This document shows, in pieces, positions 28,501 to 40,871 of a stretch of 64,000 nucleotides of DNA. Origin of the DNA: Terriglobales bacterium (GTDB taxonomy: Bacteria > Acidobacteriota > Terriglobia > Terriglobales > Acidobacteriaceae). Location of the stretch: NCBI GenBank assembly GCA_035567895.1, contig DATMPC010000059.1, positions 44,784 through 108,783 of the forward strand, written 5' to 3'. The notes under the pieces were generated by a model, which saw only the letters and a program-made list of their open reading frames with translations, was not told the origin of the DNA and searched no databases. A program made the translations under genes and the position numbers. Numbering within the stretch: the stretch's first letter is position 1; the number at the start of each line of letters is the position of its first letter.

Positions 28501-28704
28501 CTGCTCTAGAGGAGTTGTCACCGACGTCTCAACTACCTGCGCGCTCGCACCGTTATAGAAAGCACCGACTTGCACCGTAGGAGGCGCCAGGTTAGGGAAC
28601 TGCGAGATCGGGAGCGTTGGAATCGAGACAGCTCCGCCGAGAATGATGAGCAGAGCGCAGACGGTTGCGAATATCGGCCGCTTGATGAAGAAATCGACGA
28701 ACAT
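25552..28704 (-). CDS. RND efflux transporter, HAE1/AcrB type
   Basis: A 1050-residue inner-membrane proton antiporter that captures hydrophobic drugs or other compounds from the periplasm. The opening FVDFFIKRPIFATVCALLII, TTPLEQQINGVEGMKYM and GSSGISVVFDL are HAE1 signatures. The proton-relay acidic pair is present (TGLVVDDAIVVIENVQRH) and the essential lysine is in GLSSKNAILIVEFAEQ. Two halves of the protein repeat the fold with large periplasmic loops after TM1 and TM7. It lies eight bases downstream of its adaptor gene. No outer-membrane channel gene follows, so it must use a TolC-like protein encoded elsewhere. Substrate unknown. Confidence 0.94.
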   Translation of the reverse strand: MFVDFFIKRPIFATVCALLIILGGAVSIPTLPISQFPNLAPPTVQVGAFYNGASAQVVETSVTTPLEQQINGVEGMKYMTSTSGNDGSSGISVVFDLNRDVDIAAVDVQNRVNQALGRMPNEVKTTGVSVVKATNNFVFGAGFYAENNRYDSLFISNYLDIYVRDALKRIKGVGDVFIFGERKYAMRIWLDPVRMATRQLTASDVVNALQEQNVQVAAGAVGQAPAPTNQQFEISVRAVGRLTEPSEFENIILKTANDGTIVRLKDVGRAELGAENYGSGLRFNGYPAVGVGVTQLSNANALEVDRQALAELERLSKSFPPGLKYNVAFDTTNVVSDSIRDVVTTLLEAIALVIIVIFLFLQDWRSTVIPSVTIPVSLVGTFIFVKALGFSINTLTLFGITLATGLVVDDAIVVIENVQRHISEGITEAHNAASVAMSEVAGAVVATSLVLVSVFVPVAFFPGTTGIMFRQFALTIAFSVAISAFNALTLTPALSALMLGRNTGESNRGLFGLFNRGVHKATNAYRDTLKRLVPVRWIVVLVFLAGLGFTYWYYQRVPRGFVPQEDQGWFMVLIQCPPGASVEYTENIAKQVEVEMMKQKEIIGTFAVSGFSFTGSSSNRGMVFGTFAPLAERKGEQHSADTVIARLRGPLFGISGAIVVPFAPPSVNGLGNFGGFQYILQDAGGHTPEQLGQVAYKLIGAGRDPKSGLAGLFTSYSATDPQFLVSIDREKAKSLGVSLTQITNTLQVYMASVYVNDFDFNNRAYRVYAQADTKWRMSPENMRQFYVRSDRGGMIPLADIVKIEQTITPPVISHYNLFRSVEIDGSAAPGQSSGQAIQKMEELSKKLLPQGYSFAWTGLSLEEIESGSQVVMLFALGLLVVYLTLAAQYESWSLPFIVILAVPMAILGAVLAQSLRGLINDIYCQVGLVMLIGLSSKNAILIVEFAEQLRQRGLSITEAAIEAARIRLRPILMTSFAFILGVMPLVLATGAGKNGRQSVGTTVFGGMLAATTLNLLFIPILYVALRTLQERGGRGRKPELVGSEEERVAV

Positions 28705-28712
28705 AGAATCGC

Positions 28713-29798
28713 CTAACTTCCCTGGGTTTGTGCATTTACCGGCATGCCATCTGCCAGCATCTGCGTATCCGAGACGATGACCTTGTCCCCGGGTTTTAGG
28801 CCATCCGTCACAACATAGTTGTTGCCATTCATCGGGCCCACTTTGATCTGCCTCTGATGAGCAACGCTCTTTCCGCCGCTGTCTTCCGCGACGTACACGA
28901 AGAACTGTCCCCCGATGCGCGAAGTAGCTAAAACGGGAATTTCAATTCCCGGATGCGTTCCCCATTGCACCCGCGCGTGCACTACCTGTGCAGTGCGCAG
29001 CAAGCCCTTGTCGTTGGGCACCGTCGCCTTTGCCAGGATAGTCTGGGTTTGGTTGTCCACCTGAGGAGAGATGAACGTTATCTTTCCTTGAGCGACCTTG
29101 TTGCCGTCCGCATCGAGAATCTGAACCTCTTTTCCCAACTTGAGATCGGCAGCGCGCTCGACCGGCACCTGAACATAGGCTTCAAGATTTCCCGGCTTGT
29201 CGACGGTAGTCAGCATCGTGGAGGTTGTAACCCGATCCCCGACGCGCACCGGAATATCACCGACAATGCCGGACATCGGCGCGACTACCTTGTAATAGTG
29301 GAGCTGGGTTTCCTGCTCGTTGACTCCCGCCTGCAAAGCCGCGAGCTGCGCCTTAGCGGCGTCGAGGTTGGCTCGCGATTGGTCGAGCTCCTGCTTGCTG
29401 GTCACGCCGGCAGCGGCAAGCTGGGAGTTACGGTCATACTGTTGCTGCGCCCACTTCAGGTTTGCTTCCTGCGCCGCAGTACTCGCTTTTTGATTAAGGA
29501 CGGTGGCCTCCTGTTTCAGCGGATCAATCTGAATGAGCGGAGCGCCAGAGTTGACTCGATCACCAGAGCGCACAAAGATCCGGGTAATCACGCCTTCCAC
29601 CTGCGGACTTATGTTCGCCGAGTCGCGCGATTTGAGCGTTGAGACGTACTCCGACCAATCCGTGACTGGCTGAGGAGTTACCTGCACAACTTTCACCGCC
29701 ATTGCCGGCGGAGGCCCTTGCGGACCCTGGGACTTTCCGCCGCAACCAATCAGTATGGACAGTGCAGCTGCTCCTGCTAAAAGCAATGGGATTTTCAT
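28713..29798 (-). CDS. RND efflux periplasmic adaptor lipoprotein
   Basis: Membrane fusion protein linking the RND pump to the outer-membrane channel. The ATG at 29798 gives a lipoprotein signal (MKIPLLLAGAAALSILIGCG) with the lipid-accepting cysteine in the LIGC box at residue 19. Then: beta-barrel/lipoyl half-motif (NISPQVEGVITRIFVRSGDR), alpha-helical hairpin (KASTAAQEANLKWAQQQYDR, ELDQSRANLDAAKAQLAALQ), lipoyl half-motif (VVAPMSGIVGDIPVRVGDRV) and C-terminal membrane-proximal domain. The frame is open to 29924, but the extra 42 residues would bury the signal and are rejected. Operon with the pump. No regulator adjacent. Confidence 0.92.
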   Translation of the reverse strand: MKIPLLLAGAAALSILIGCGGKSQGPQGPPPAMAVKVVQVTPQPVTDWSEYVSTLKSRDSANISPQVEGVITRIFVRSGDRVNSGAPLIQIDPLKQEATVLNQKASTAAQEANLKWAQQQYDRNSQLAAAGVTSKQELDQSRANLDAAKAQLAALQAGVNEQETQLHYYKVVAPMSGIVGDIPVRVGDRVTTSTMLTTVDKPGNLEAYVQVPVERAADLKLGKEVQILDADGNKVAQGKITFISPQVDNQTQTILAKATVPNDKGLLRTAQVVHARVQWGTHPGIEIPVLATSRIGGQFFVYVAEDSGGKSVAHQRQIKVGPMNGNNYVVTDGLKPGDKVIVSDTQMLADGMPVNAQTQGS

Positions 29799-30292
29799 GA
29801 CACACGAAGGAATTCCAGAAGCTGCCTTGAGAGCGGCAACGAGGAAACAACGGCTTGGATTCAATTCACGCATAGCCCCCAACATATCTGCAGGATCAAA
29901 GAGCGCGTTCTCCTGCAATGACAACCAATTAAGAGTGCGTTCAGACTTGGCTAGTGTCGGTGGACAAAAGCCAAGACTTTTCGGGCTTTCGGGGGAACCT
30001 TAAATGCTAAATGTCGCAAGCAAGCGCTGTCGAGCGGTTTCCCGACCTGGGCGTTTCCAGCATATTGACGTGTTCCGGGTACGGAAGTCGACAGTTCCGG
30101 AAAGATTTTACAAATGTCTGCCCAGTCGGGCTGGAGCTGTCTGTCGTGCATCCTTGTTGGTCGCGAATTGGTTGCCGAGTTGTCCATACGGTGGTCGAAT
30201 GGTCAGTGAGCAAGAAATGGGGGATACTCCTTGCAATGCAGAACTTTGCAGTGAAGGAGCATCCTACTAAGTTTGCAAATTGAGGAACTTGG
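29799..30292. other. Divergent intergenic region, no features recognised
   Basis: 494 bases between the efflux operon (minus) and treS (plus). Several short open frames overlap here on both strands without family resemblance. I find no regulator gene, operator palindrome or terminator I would defend. Confidence 0.4.
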
Positions 30293-33672
<3,380 letters not shown>

Positions 33673-33676
<4 letters not shown>

Positions 33677-35226
33677 GCTTCCCCAGATCGAGCGGGATTC
33701 TTCTGCACCCCACATCGCTACCTGGACCATTCGGCATCGGTGACTTAGGCCCTGCAGCGTACGAGTTCGCTGATTTCCTCGCCAGCGCCGGCCAGTCAAT
33801 CTGGCAGATGCTTCCACTCGGCCCTACCGGTTACGGCGATTCGCCGTACCAATGCTTCTCGGCGTTTGCTGGAAACCCTGCGCTGATCAGCCTGGCACAG
33901 TTGGTTGATGAGGGTCAGCTTGACTCGCAGGAGCTTGACGACCTTCCGCAATTCTCCGCCGAGCAAGTCGAGTACGAACGTGTAAATCAGTTCAAGCAAA
34001 CCACGTTAACGAAAGCGTTTGCGGAGTTCCAACGCGGCGCCCCCGAGCACCGCAAGCGGGATTTCACACAATTTATAGAGGCGGAACGCGACTGGCTCGC
34101 CGAATACGCGCTCTTCCGCGCATTGAAAGATAAATTCGGCGGCGTGGCATGGCCGAAATGGGATCATGAGTTCGTATCGCGCGAATCAATCGCGCTGGAA
34201 CGCGCACGCAAGGAACTTTGGTCGCAAATCGCCGAGCAGGAATTCCTTCAGTTCGTCTTCTTTGAGCAGTGGCAATCTTTGAAGGTGTATTGTCATCAGA
34301 AGAAGATCCGCATGATGGGCGACTTGCCAATCTACGTCGCGCACGACAGCGCCGATGTGTGGGCCCATCCGGAATACTTCCATCTTGATGATCGTGGAAA
34401 CGCGACGAAAGTCGCCGGTGTCCCTCCTGACTACTTCAGCGCAACGGGTCAATTATGGGGGAACCCCATCTACCGCTGGGAGCGCGCGGCTGCCGACGGT
34501 TATTCCTGGTGGGTCAAGCGCTTCCGCGCTGCGTTTCGCATGTTCGACATGCTGCGAGTCGACCACTTTCGCGGCTTTGAGGCTTACTGGGAAGTCCCCG
34601 GTGGCGACAAGACAGCCCAGAATGGGAGGTGGATGAAGGGACCTGGGGCGGAGCTGTTTGCGGTAGTCGAAGCGAAGCTGGGTCACTTGCCGATTCTTGC
34701 TGAGAATCTCGGCGTGATCACTCCAGAAGTGGAAGCGATTCGCGAACGCTTCGGGTTTCCTGGAATGGCGATCCTTCAATTTGCTTTTGGGAATGATCCT
34801 CAGGGCCCAAGCTTTCGTCCGCACAATTATCCTCGGAACATCGTTGCGTACACCGGCACGCATGACAACAACACAGTCATCGGCTGGTGGACTTCGAAGC
34901 CGGGAGAGGGAAGTATCCGTAGCGAAGAAGACATCCGCAAGGAACGCGAATTTACCCGCGCTTATCTAAACCTCGAAGACAGATGTGTGAACTCTGCCGC
35001 CGATGGGATCAACTGGGTTTTCATTCGCACCCTCATGGCCTCAGTTGCCGATACCGTCGTTTTCCCGCTGCAAGACGTGCTTGGCGCGGGAAGCGAAGCC
35101 CGCGTGAATGTTCCCGGAACCGCGACTGGCAACTGGCGCTGGCGATTTCGTGGCGAACAGCTCACAGTCGATGAGGCCAGCCATTTACGGGAAATGACCA
35201 CAATATGCGATCGATTACCAGTTTGA
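33673..35226 (+). CDS. malQ: 4-alpha-glucanotransferase (amylomaltase)
   Basis: GH77 cytoplasmic enzyme that transfers alpha-1,4-glucan segments between maltodextrins and releases glucose. SSGILLHPTSLPGPFGIGDL is the classical opening; the nucleophile Asp lies in MLRVDHFRGFEAYWEVP and the acid/base Glu in ILAENLGVITPEV; later GFPGMAILQFAF and YTGTHDNNTVIGWW match the family. The frame is open back to 33622 but the GTG at 33673, overlapping the treS TGA, puts the conserved opening at the N-terminus and gives 517 residues, normal for MalQ. Together with TreS-Mak it links maltodextrin breakdown to trehalose and maltose-1-phosphate. Confidence 0.93.
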
Positions 35227-35280
35227 TGAACGAATCACTGCCGAAAACGCGGCTGTTCAGCCTTTGAATGCGGCAATCAG

Positions 35281-35498
35281 CGCCGAAGGCGCGTCATTCT
35301 TGTAGCCCATGTGCGGCGGAGCCATGGGGTGCTGAGATGGAAAAATATCGTGAGCCCGTAGGGCGGCATTCTCGACCGTGTGTTCGCCTGTATCGCGCAA
35401 TTCAAAATGAATGCCGCCCTCCGGGCTCGGATCAAATCCGACGGCACATTCCCATGGCTCGGTCGCACAGGGGCTACAAGAATGGCGCGCCTTCGGCG
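35281..35498. repeat. Inverted-repeat element, family E
   Basis: Outer arms CGCCGAAGGCGCGTCATTCT (35281-35300, continuing TGTAGCCC) and GGGCTACAAGAATGGCGCGC (35471-35490, continuing CTTCGGCG) are reverse complements with one mismatch. Inner copies of GGCGGCATTC / GAATGCCGCC form a second pair. It fills the malQ to DUF885 gap and has no coding potential. Confidence 0.7.
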
Positions 35499-35518
35499 CT
35501 CATCGGTGGCGATGCCCG

Positions 35519-37279
35519 CTACAACGTCGGCGAATCATTCCCAAGCAGAGCCTGCCGCACAATCTTGATCGGCGGAAATCCCTGGCGCATAAATGCGTTG
35601 TGGAACTCCTCCAGGCTGAACTGATCGCCTTTCATTTTCTTGTAATCATCGCGCAGCTTCATGATTTGGAGTTTGCCCAGTGTGTATACGAGATACGTGG
35701 GATCACTCGTCCCACGCTTAGCTTCCTTTTCTGCGACGGATCGCACTTGATAGCCTTCAGTTACGAAGAACTCCTTGGCTTCATCGAAGGTCATTTGTCC
35801 GGTGTGCATTTTGATTCCGACGATAAAGCGGGCATTGCGTAATAGCGCGTCTTGCAGTTGTCCTAGCCTCAGCATCTTTGCTTCGCGGTCGTCGCGCGCT
35901 CCGGCACCGGGCTGCCCATATCCCTCATCGAGCATCATCTGCTCGCAGTAATGCGCCCATCCTTCCGCGTTGGTGCCTGAGCCGAGTAGCTTGCGCACTT
36001 TGGAGGGAGCATCCTTCATCCAGAGAAATTGGACGTAGTGCCCCGGATAAGTCTCATGAACCGCCGTGCTGATGATCGTTCCGCGATTGAAGCCGCTCAT
36101 GTAGTCGTCGACCTGCTCCTTCGCCCAATTCGCTTCGGGGAGTGTGACGTTGAAGTAAGCCTCCTTCGCAACTGACTCGTAGGGACCGGGAGTATCCATC
36201 GAAGCCGTAGTGAGAGCGCGCTCGAAGGGCGGGGTTTCTTCGAGGGTGGGGAGCACAGGTGAGGGAATGGTGATGATGCGCTTCGTTTCGATGAAGCCGC
36301 GCAAGCTGCTGAAAGTAGCACGAAACGCCTGCAGTAGCTCATTCGGAGCGGGATGATCGCTCTCCAGCTCTTCGAGAATCTGCCGTGGAGTCTTGCTTGC
36401 GTCGATTTCAGCTGCTACGCGCTTGAACTCTTGCTGATTCTTGTGCAGGTCAGCCGTACCGATTTCAAGTAGACGCTCCAGCGGCGTATCCACCATTTCG
36501 TCATACAAAAGCTTCTTGCGGTAGTTGTCGGCACCGATCTTGAAGTCGCCATTTGAATGCGGGAGGACTTCAGTCTTCAGGTACTGCTCATATTTCTTGA
36601 GCGCATCAATCAACTGGGAATTTACGTTGTTGAACGCCTGTTTGATTGCGGGATCTTTGCCCTCAGCAAACGCCTCGGGCACATCCTTCTGGAAGAACCC
36701 GATGATGCCTGGGATTTGCTCCAGAGCCACTTCGGTATAAATTCGCGGAGGATTCTTTAAGTTTCTGCGCGCCTCATCTAGCATAGCGGGCATCTTCCGC
36801 TCGCGTTCGGTCAATGACTTTAGACGTTCGTCAGCTGGAGCATACTTACGGCTCATGATCGTGAACGCGCTCGCAGCGGTCGAGCTGGAGTAAATGTCAG
36901 GATTCAATTCCCAGGGGCGAATCTTTTCCAGCGCGAGAAGAGTTCCCATGATGTTTGAGATCAGCAGGTCCCGGTCGGCTCGAGTCTCGGGTGACAGCCT
37001 GCCTGGGTCGAGTTGATCGAAAAGAGCGCGGAAGCGATAAAGGGCTCCAACCTCAGCGCCGATGTTTTGCGAGGAAAGATCTTCAAATTGCGCGTCGTAC
37101 TGATGAAATCCGGCCGCGGTTCCCTGCGTCGGATTGAATTTGAAATAAACCTCGTCGAAGTACTTATCGGCAAGTTTACGGAATGCTGCGTCTCCGGAGG
37201 CTTGTGGCGTAGTTCTCGGTGCGGGCTGTTGAGCAAAGACACAGGAAACCACCAGGATCATGAATACGAGAGTCTTCAT
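35519..37279 (-). CDS. Secreted DUF885 (metallopeptidase-like) protein
   Basis: A 586-residue exported protein of the DUF885 family, predicted zinc metallohydrolases or carboxypeptidases. The signal peptide is MKTLVFMILVVSCVFAQ. The conserved HETYPGHYVQFLW motif, the family's HExxxGH-type metal site, lies around residues 405-417, with GWAHYCEQMMLDEGYG downstream, also characteristic. The frame runs to 37474, but the ATG at 37279 has AAGGA eight bases upstream and places the signal peptide at the N-terminus. Substrate unknown. It is transcribed alone, toward malQ. Confidence 0.88.
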   Translation of the reverse strand: MKTLVFMILVVSCVFAQQPAPRTTPQASGDAAFRKLADKYFDEVYFKFNPTQGTAAGFHQYDAQFEDLSSQNIGAEVGALYRFRALFDQLDPGRLSPETRADRDLLISNIMGTLLALEKIRPWELNPDIYSSSTAASAFTIMSRKYAPADERLKSLTERERKMPAMLDEARRNLKNPPRIYTEVALEQIPGIIGFFQKDVPEAFAEGKDPAIKQAFNNVNSQLIDALKKYEQYLKTEVLPHSNGDFKIGADNYRKKLLYDEMVDTPLERLLEIGTADLHKNQQEFKRVAAEIDASKTPRQILEELESDHPAPNELLQAFRATFSSLRGFIETKRIITIPSPVLPTLEETPPFERALTTASMDTPGPYESVAKEAYFNVTLPEANWAKEQVDDYMSGFNRGTIISTAVHETYPGHYVQFLWMKDAPSKVRKLLGSGTNAEGWAHYCEQMMLDEGYGQPGAGARDDREAKMLRLGQLQDALLRNARFIVGIKMHTGQMTFDEAKEFFVTEGYQVRSVAEKEAKRGTSDPTYLVYTLGKLQIMKLRDDYKKMKGDQFSLEEFHNAFMRQGFPPIKIVRQALLGNDSPTL

Positions 37280-37418
37280 TGCGTAGGTCCTTGGAAAAGG
37301 AACATTGTATGGAAAGACGAAGCTGCGTCTTGGATGATGGGACAAGGACCGATCGCCTGTTCTGTGCCGAAGTCCGATGGCTAGTGCCAGCGTGGGGCGA
37401 AGCACTGTGGGCGGTGCC

Positions 37419-38246
37419 TTACGAAATGTATTCCCTAATGTATTCGTCGGTGCTGGCGGCAATTTCATGTCCACCGCCGTCGAAGATTACCTTGCCATCC
37501 CTCAAGATCAGGAATGAAGTGTTGGTATTGATGCCCGAATCTCGTACCGGAACCATCTGGCCTTTTTGTTGATCGTAATAATGTGTTGCCATCGTGAAGC
37601 CGTCCTGAAGGCGATGCGTAACCATTAGTGCGGAAGTTTGGTAGACGTCGCGCTGCTTGACGAGCAACTCGACAATCGTAGTAGAAGTGATCGGATCGAG
37701 GCCGCCAGTGGGCGAATCGTACAAAATGATCTCTGGCTGAGTAACGATGGCGCGCGCGATGGCAACGCGGCGGCGCATGCCGCCGGACAATTCGGAAGGA
37801 AACTTCTGCAAGGTGTGTTCGAGTTCCACGAAGCGGAGAGCTTCCGTAACCCGTTCACGAATCTCGTCAGGTGGTATGTGCTCCTCAATGAGGCGGAACG
37901 CAACGTTTTCTTCCACAGTCAACGAGTCAAACAGTGCGCTTTCCTGGAAAACCATTCCAATTCGACGGCGAAGCTCGAACAGCTTGTTCTCCGGCATCGA
38001 ACTGACTTCATTTTCCAACACGGTAATCGTGCCGGCATCTGGCTTCAAAAGACCCATCGCGAGCTTTAGGATCACGCTCTTTCCGGATCCGGCAACGCCA
38101 AAGAGAATTTTCGTTTCGCCACGATGCAGGCGGAACGAGATCCCACGCAGCACGAGGTGCTGGTCAAAGCCCAATTCAACATCCTTGAATTCGAGCACGA
38201 CTTCGCCGGGAGGGTGAAGGCCGTTGGTGATCGCCGCGGTGGTCAT
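37419..38246 (-). CDS. MlaF-like ABC ATPase with altered Walker B
   Basis: A 275-residue ATPase of the MlaF/Mkl family for trans-envelope lipid transport. Walker A is FGVAGSGKSV, signature motif is LSGGMRRRVAIARAI, and LVLRGISFRLHRGE is the usual opening. At Walker B the sequence reads ILYDSPTGGLDP, so the catalytic Glu that normally follows Asp is Ser (codon TCG on the minus strand). The H-loop His is present (LMVTHRL). Either this is a family-specific variant or ATP hydrolysis is impaired. The MlaE-type permease gene lies upstream on the same strand, separated by a repeat. No MlaD/MCE gene is present in the window. Confidence 0.87.
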   Translation of the reverse strand: MTTAAITNGLHPPGEVVLEFKDVELGFDQHLVLRGISFRLHRGETKILFGVAGSGKSVILKLAMGLLKPDAGTITVLENEVSSMPENKLFELRRRIGMVFQESALFDSLTVEENVAFRLIEEHIPPDEIRERVTEALRFVELEHTLQKFPSELSGGMRRRVAIARAIVTQPEIILYDSPTGGLDPITSTTIVELLVKQRDVYQTSALMVTHRLQDGFTMATHYYDQQKGQMVPVRDSGINTNTSFLILRDGKVIFDGGGHEIAASTDEYIREYIS

Positions 38247-38336
38247 GAGCGAATTGCGGGTTCAGCGAGTCTCAGAAGGGTTGCGGAATTCGCAGCTAGC
38301 CAGCGGTTCTTCGTTCCTGGCTGGAAACGATTGAAA

Positions 38337-38508
38337 CTGTCATCCCTCAGGCCGCTCGCGTAGCCGTCAATTGTGCCATCGATGCTGGTGCGGCCTGGGG
38401 GATCTGCTGTTCCCTTCATTTGGCCACGCAGCAGAAAAGCAGATCCCCCGCTCCGCACCCATTTCCTTGGAAACGCAGGCAGAGTCGTGGCGGAGCGAGG
38501 GATGACAG
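38337..38508. repeat. Palindromic intergenic repeat, family C, copy 2
   Basis: Runs from CTGTCATCCC to GGGATGACAG. The inner GGGGGATCTGCTGTTCC pairs imperfectly with AAAAGCAGATCCCCC, as in the copy at 7030-7167. It separates the mlaE and mlaF genes, which would otherwise be adjacent. Confidence 0.7.
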
Positions 38509-38522
38509 CGAAAACGAGTGTC

Positions 38523-39317
38523 TCACCTTCCGAAAATCCCGATCAGCAATTGCGTGAGGAAGAAGTCGACGACCAAGATCAACACTGAGGCTGCAACCAT
38601 CGCCTGCGTGGTAGAGCGTCCTACTCCCTGTGTTCCACCCTTAGTAGAAAATCCGAAATAGCAGCCGACGGTGGCAATAATGAAGCCGAAGAAGAACGGT
38701 TTGAGCAGGCCCTGAAAAACGTCGGGAAACTGCAGAGCCTGATACGTGCTCGTCCAGTACTGTCGTGTGCTGAGCCCCAATCGGCTGACAGCAACAGTGT
38801 ATCCTCCGAAAAGGCCCATGAAGTCGGAGAGAATCGTCAGAAAAAAGAGCATGATCACGGTTGAAATTACGCGTGGCGTCACGAGCTTCTTTACTGGATC
38901 GGTCCCCAGCGCACGCATCGCGTCGATTTGTTCCGTCACCTTCATCGATCCCAATTCACTAGCCATTCCCGTGGCGGCTCGCCCTGCAAGCATCAGGCTT
39001 GTGAGCACTGGGCCGATCTCTTTAATCATCGAGAACGACACCAATTGACCGGTAAGAGAGATAGAACCGAATTGCTGCAAAGTAGTTGAAGTTTGCAGCG
39101 CGAGCACCGCTCCAATGGAAAGTCCGGTCAGGACAACAATCGGAAGTGAACCCACACCGATGAAGTCCATTTGCATCAGCATGTCGGCAAAGTAGCGTGG
39201 GCGGCGAAAGAGATTCGCCACGGCCTCCGCGGCGAGCAGCGAATATTCCTGAACGGAAAGAACCTTCTCTTTGACAATTTCGTCGGGCGAAGTGAGCAGA
39301 GTCTGCAGGAATGGCAT
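38523..39317 (-). CDS. mlaE: MlaE-type ABC permease
   Basis: A 264-residue inner-membrane permease for phospholipid transport between membranes. MQMDFIGVGSLPIVVLTGLS, GRAATGMASELGSMKVTEQI and DAMRALGTDPVKKLVTPRVI are strongly conserved MlaE segments; five to six hydrophobic helices are evident. It probably works with the MlaF-like ATPase downstream. The MCE protein (MlaD), MlaB and MlaC are not in the window. Confidence 0.92.
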   Translation of the reverse strand: MPFLQTLLTSPDEIVKEKVLSVQEYSLLAAEAVANLFRRPRYFADMLMQMDFIGVGSLPIVVLTGLSIGAVLALQTSTTLQQFGSISLTGQLVSFSMIKEIGPVLTSLMLAGRAATGMASELGSMKVTEQIDAMRALGTDPVKKLVTPRVISTVIMLFFLTILSDFMGLFGGYTVAVSRLGLSTRQYWTSTYQALQFPDVFQGLLKPFFFGFIIATVGCYFGFSTKGGTQGVGRSTTQAMVAASVLILVVDFFLTQLLIGIFGR

Positions 39318-39397
39318 GTGTTGGGCAGGCTACAGAGGACAGGTTACAGTGAAAACAGAGAATAGGGAACAGTCAACAGAGGACACCTACGATCGTG

Positions 39398-39419
39398 GAG
39401 ACGCAGCATGCTGCGTCTC
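39398..39419. repeat. Short perfect palindrome, family D, copy 1
   Basis: A 22-base perfect palindrome centred on GCATGC (arms GAGACGCAGCA / TGCTGCGTCTC) lies seven bases after the regulator's stop codon (3' side on the minus strand). The same core occurs at 59957-59982. Confidence 0.7.
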
Positions 39420-39425
39420 TAGGCC

Positions 39426-40871
39426 CTAATTCTCCCGTCCGCGCTTGCGTACCTCGATGCTGAGGCGCTTGATCTTCTGGTTCAGCGTTGACAGTGGGAT
39501 ACGGAATCGCTCGGCAGCTTCGGTTTGGTTCCACGAGCATTTTTCGAGCATTCCAATGATCACACGCCGCTCGCACTCTTCCATGATGTCGAAGAGCGAT
39601 GCGCTGGACGACTCTTCGGCTAGCACCGGAATCGAACTCTCGCCGAGAATTGAATCGGGCAAAAGGTCGACGCTGATGTGGACGCCCGAAGAAAGAACAA
39701 CCGCGCGTTCAATCACGTTTTCAAGTTCGCGCACATTGCCGGGCCAGGCATAGTTGAGCATGGGGCGCATCGCCTCTGCTGTGAAGTGGCGGGTAGGAAG
39801 ACCGTTCTCCTCCGAAAAGCGACCCAGGAAGTGATTGACGAGCAGCGGAACGTCTTCCATGCGATTGCGCAGTGGCGGAAGGTTAACGCTAATGACGTTC
39901 AGGCGGTAATAGAGATCCTCGCGAAACTTACCTTCTTTCACTAGCTGCTTCAGATCGACATTCGTGGCAGCGATGATGCGGACATCTACCTGGACTTCCT
40001 GAACGCCGCCAAGGTGCATGAATCGGCGATCCTGCAGAACACGCAGGATCTTCGCCTGAGTATCAACGCTCATGGTGCCGATTTCGTCCAGGAAAAGCGT
40101 GCCTTTGTGAGCAACTTCAAACAGGCCCTTCTTGGAAGCGATCGCGCTGGTAAACGCGCCCTTTACGTGACCGAATAGCGTGGACTCGAGCAGTTCCGTC
40201 GGCATGGAGCCGGTATTTACGGGAACAAACGGTCCGTCCTTGCGTGGCGAACTTGCATGAATGGCTTTTGCGATGAGTTCTTTTCCGGTGCCGCTGTCTC
40301 CCTGGATGAGAACGGTTGAGCGGCTGGGAGCAACCTGAGCGACCAGGTCGAAGATCTTCAGCATCGGCTCGCTCTTGCCGATGATATTTTCGAAGTTGTA
40401 GCGCTGCTTCAGAGCGCGCTTCAGTTGCCGATTCTCTTCCTCCATACGCAAGCGCGAGATGGACGCGCGCACATCGGCAAGCAGCTTCTCGTTGTCCCAG
40501 GGCTTCTGGATAAAGTTGGTGGCGCCCGCCTGAATTGCTTTGACTGCATTTTCCACGGTCCCGTAGGCGGTGATCATGATCACCGGCAGACCAGGATCGC
40601 GTTGCCGCAACTCATCCAGCACTTCAAGTCCGTTGCGGTCGGGAAGAGCGAAGTCGAGAAGGACAAGATCGCGCGGTGAACCGGCCAGCATTGCGAGCCC
40701 TTCTTCAGCGGTTCGAGCGGTTTCTACGCTGTAGCCTTCGATTGCCAGCAGTGTCTCGAGCGACTCGCGGATGGCGGCTTCGTCGTCGATGATCAGGATC
40801 GAGCCAGTCGCGGGTTCAACTTGGTGCATGTGTCGTCGCGCCATTACGGCGGATACTGCTGCCTCAGACAT
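39426..40871 (-). CDS. NtrC-family sigma-54 response regulator
   Basis: A 481-residue activator of sigma-54 promoters. Receiver domain about 24-140 (ILIIDDEAAIRESLE, phospho-acceptor Asp in LVLLDFALPD, Lys in FIQKPW); AAA+ domain about 165-390 with Walker A GDSGTGKELIAKAIH and Walker B TLFLDEIGTM; Fis-type HTH at the C-terminus (WNQTEAAERFRIPLSTLNQK). The sigma-54-contacting loop reads GAFTSA rather than GAFTGA. It overlaps the histidine kinase by eight bases, so the pair forms one two-component system. Its targets are not identifiable here. Confidence 0.92.
   Translation of the reverse strand: MSEAAVSAVMARRHMHQVEPATGSILIIDDEAAIRESLETLLAIEGYSVETARTAEEGLAMLAGSPRDLVLLDFALPDRNGLEVLDELRQRDPGLPVIMITAYGTVENAVKAIQAGATNFIQKPWDNEKLLADVRASISRLRMEEENRQLKRALKQRYNFENIIGKSEPMLKIFDLVAQVAPSRSTVLIQGDSGTGKELIAKAIHASSPRKDGPFVPVNTGSMPTELLESTLFGHVKGAFTSAIASKKGLFEVAHKGTLFLDEIGTMSVDTQAKILRVLQDRRFMHLGGVQEVQVDVRIIAATNVDLKQLVKEGKFREDLYYRLNVISVNLPPLRNRMEDVPLLVNHFLGRFSEENGLPTRHFTAEAMRPMLNYAWPGNVRELENVIERAVVLSSGVHISVDLLPDSILGESSIPVLAEESSSASLFDIMEECERRVIIGMLEKCSWNQTEAAERFRIPLSTLNQKIKRLSIEVRKRGREN

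Noticed and set aside
29799..29924. 42-residue extension of the efflux adaptor
   Set aside because: Would place the lipoprotein signal in the middle of the protein; the ATG at 29798 gives a normal lipobox.
30004..30283. Short frames upstream of treS on both strands
   Set aside because: They overlap one another, have no family pattern and lie in a divergent promoter region.
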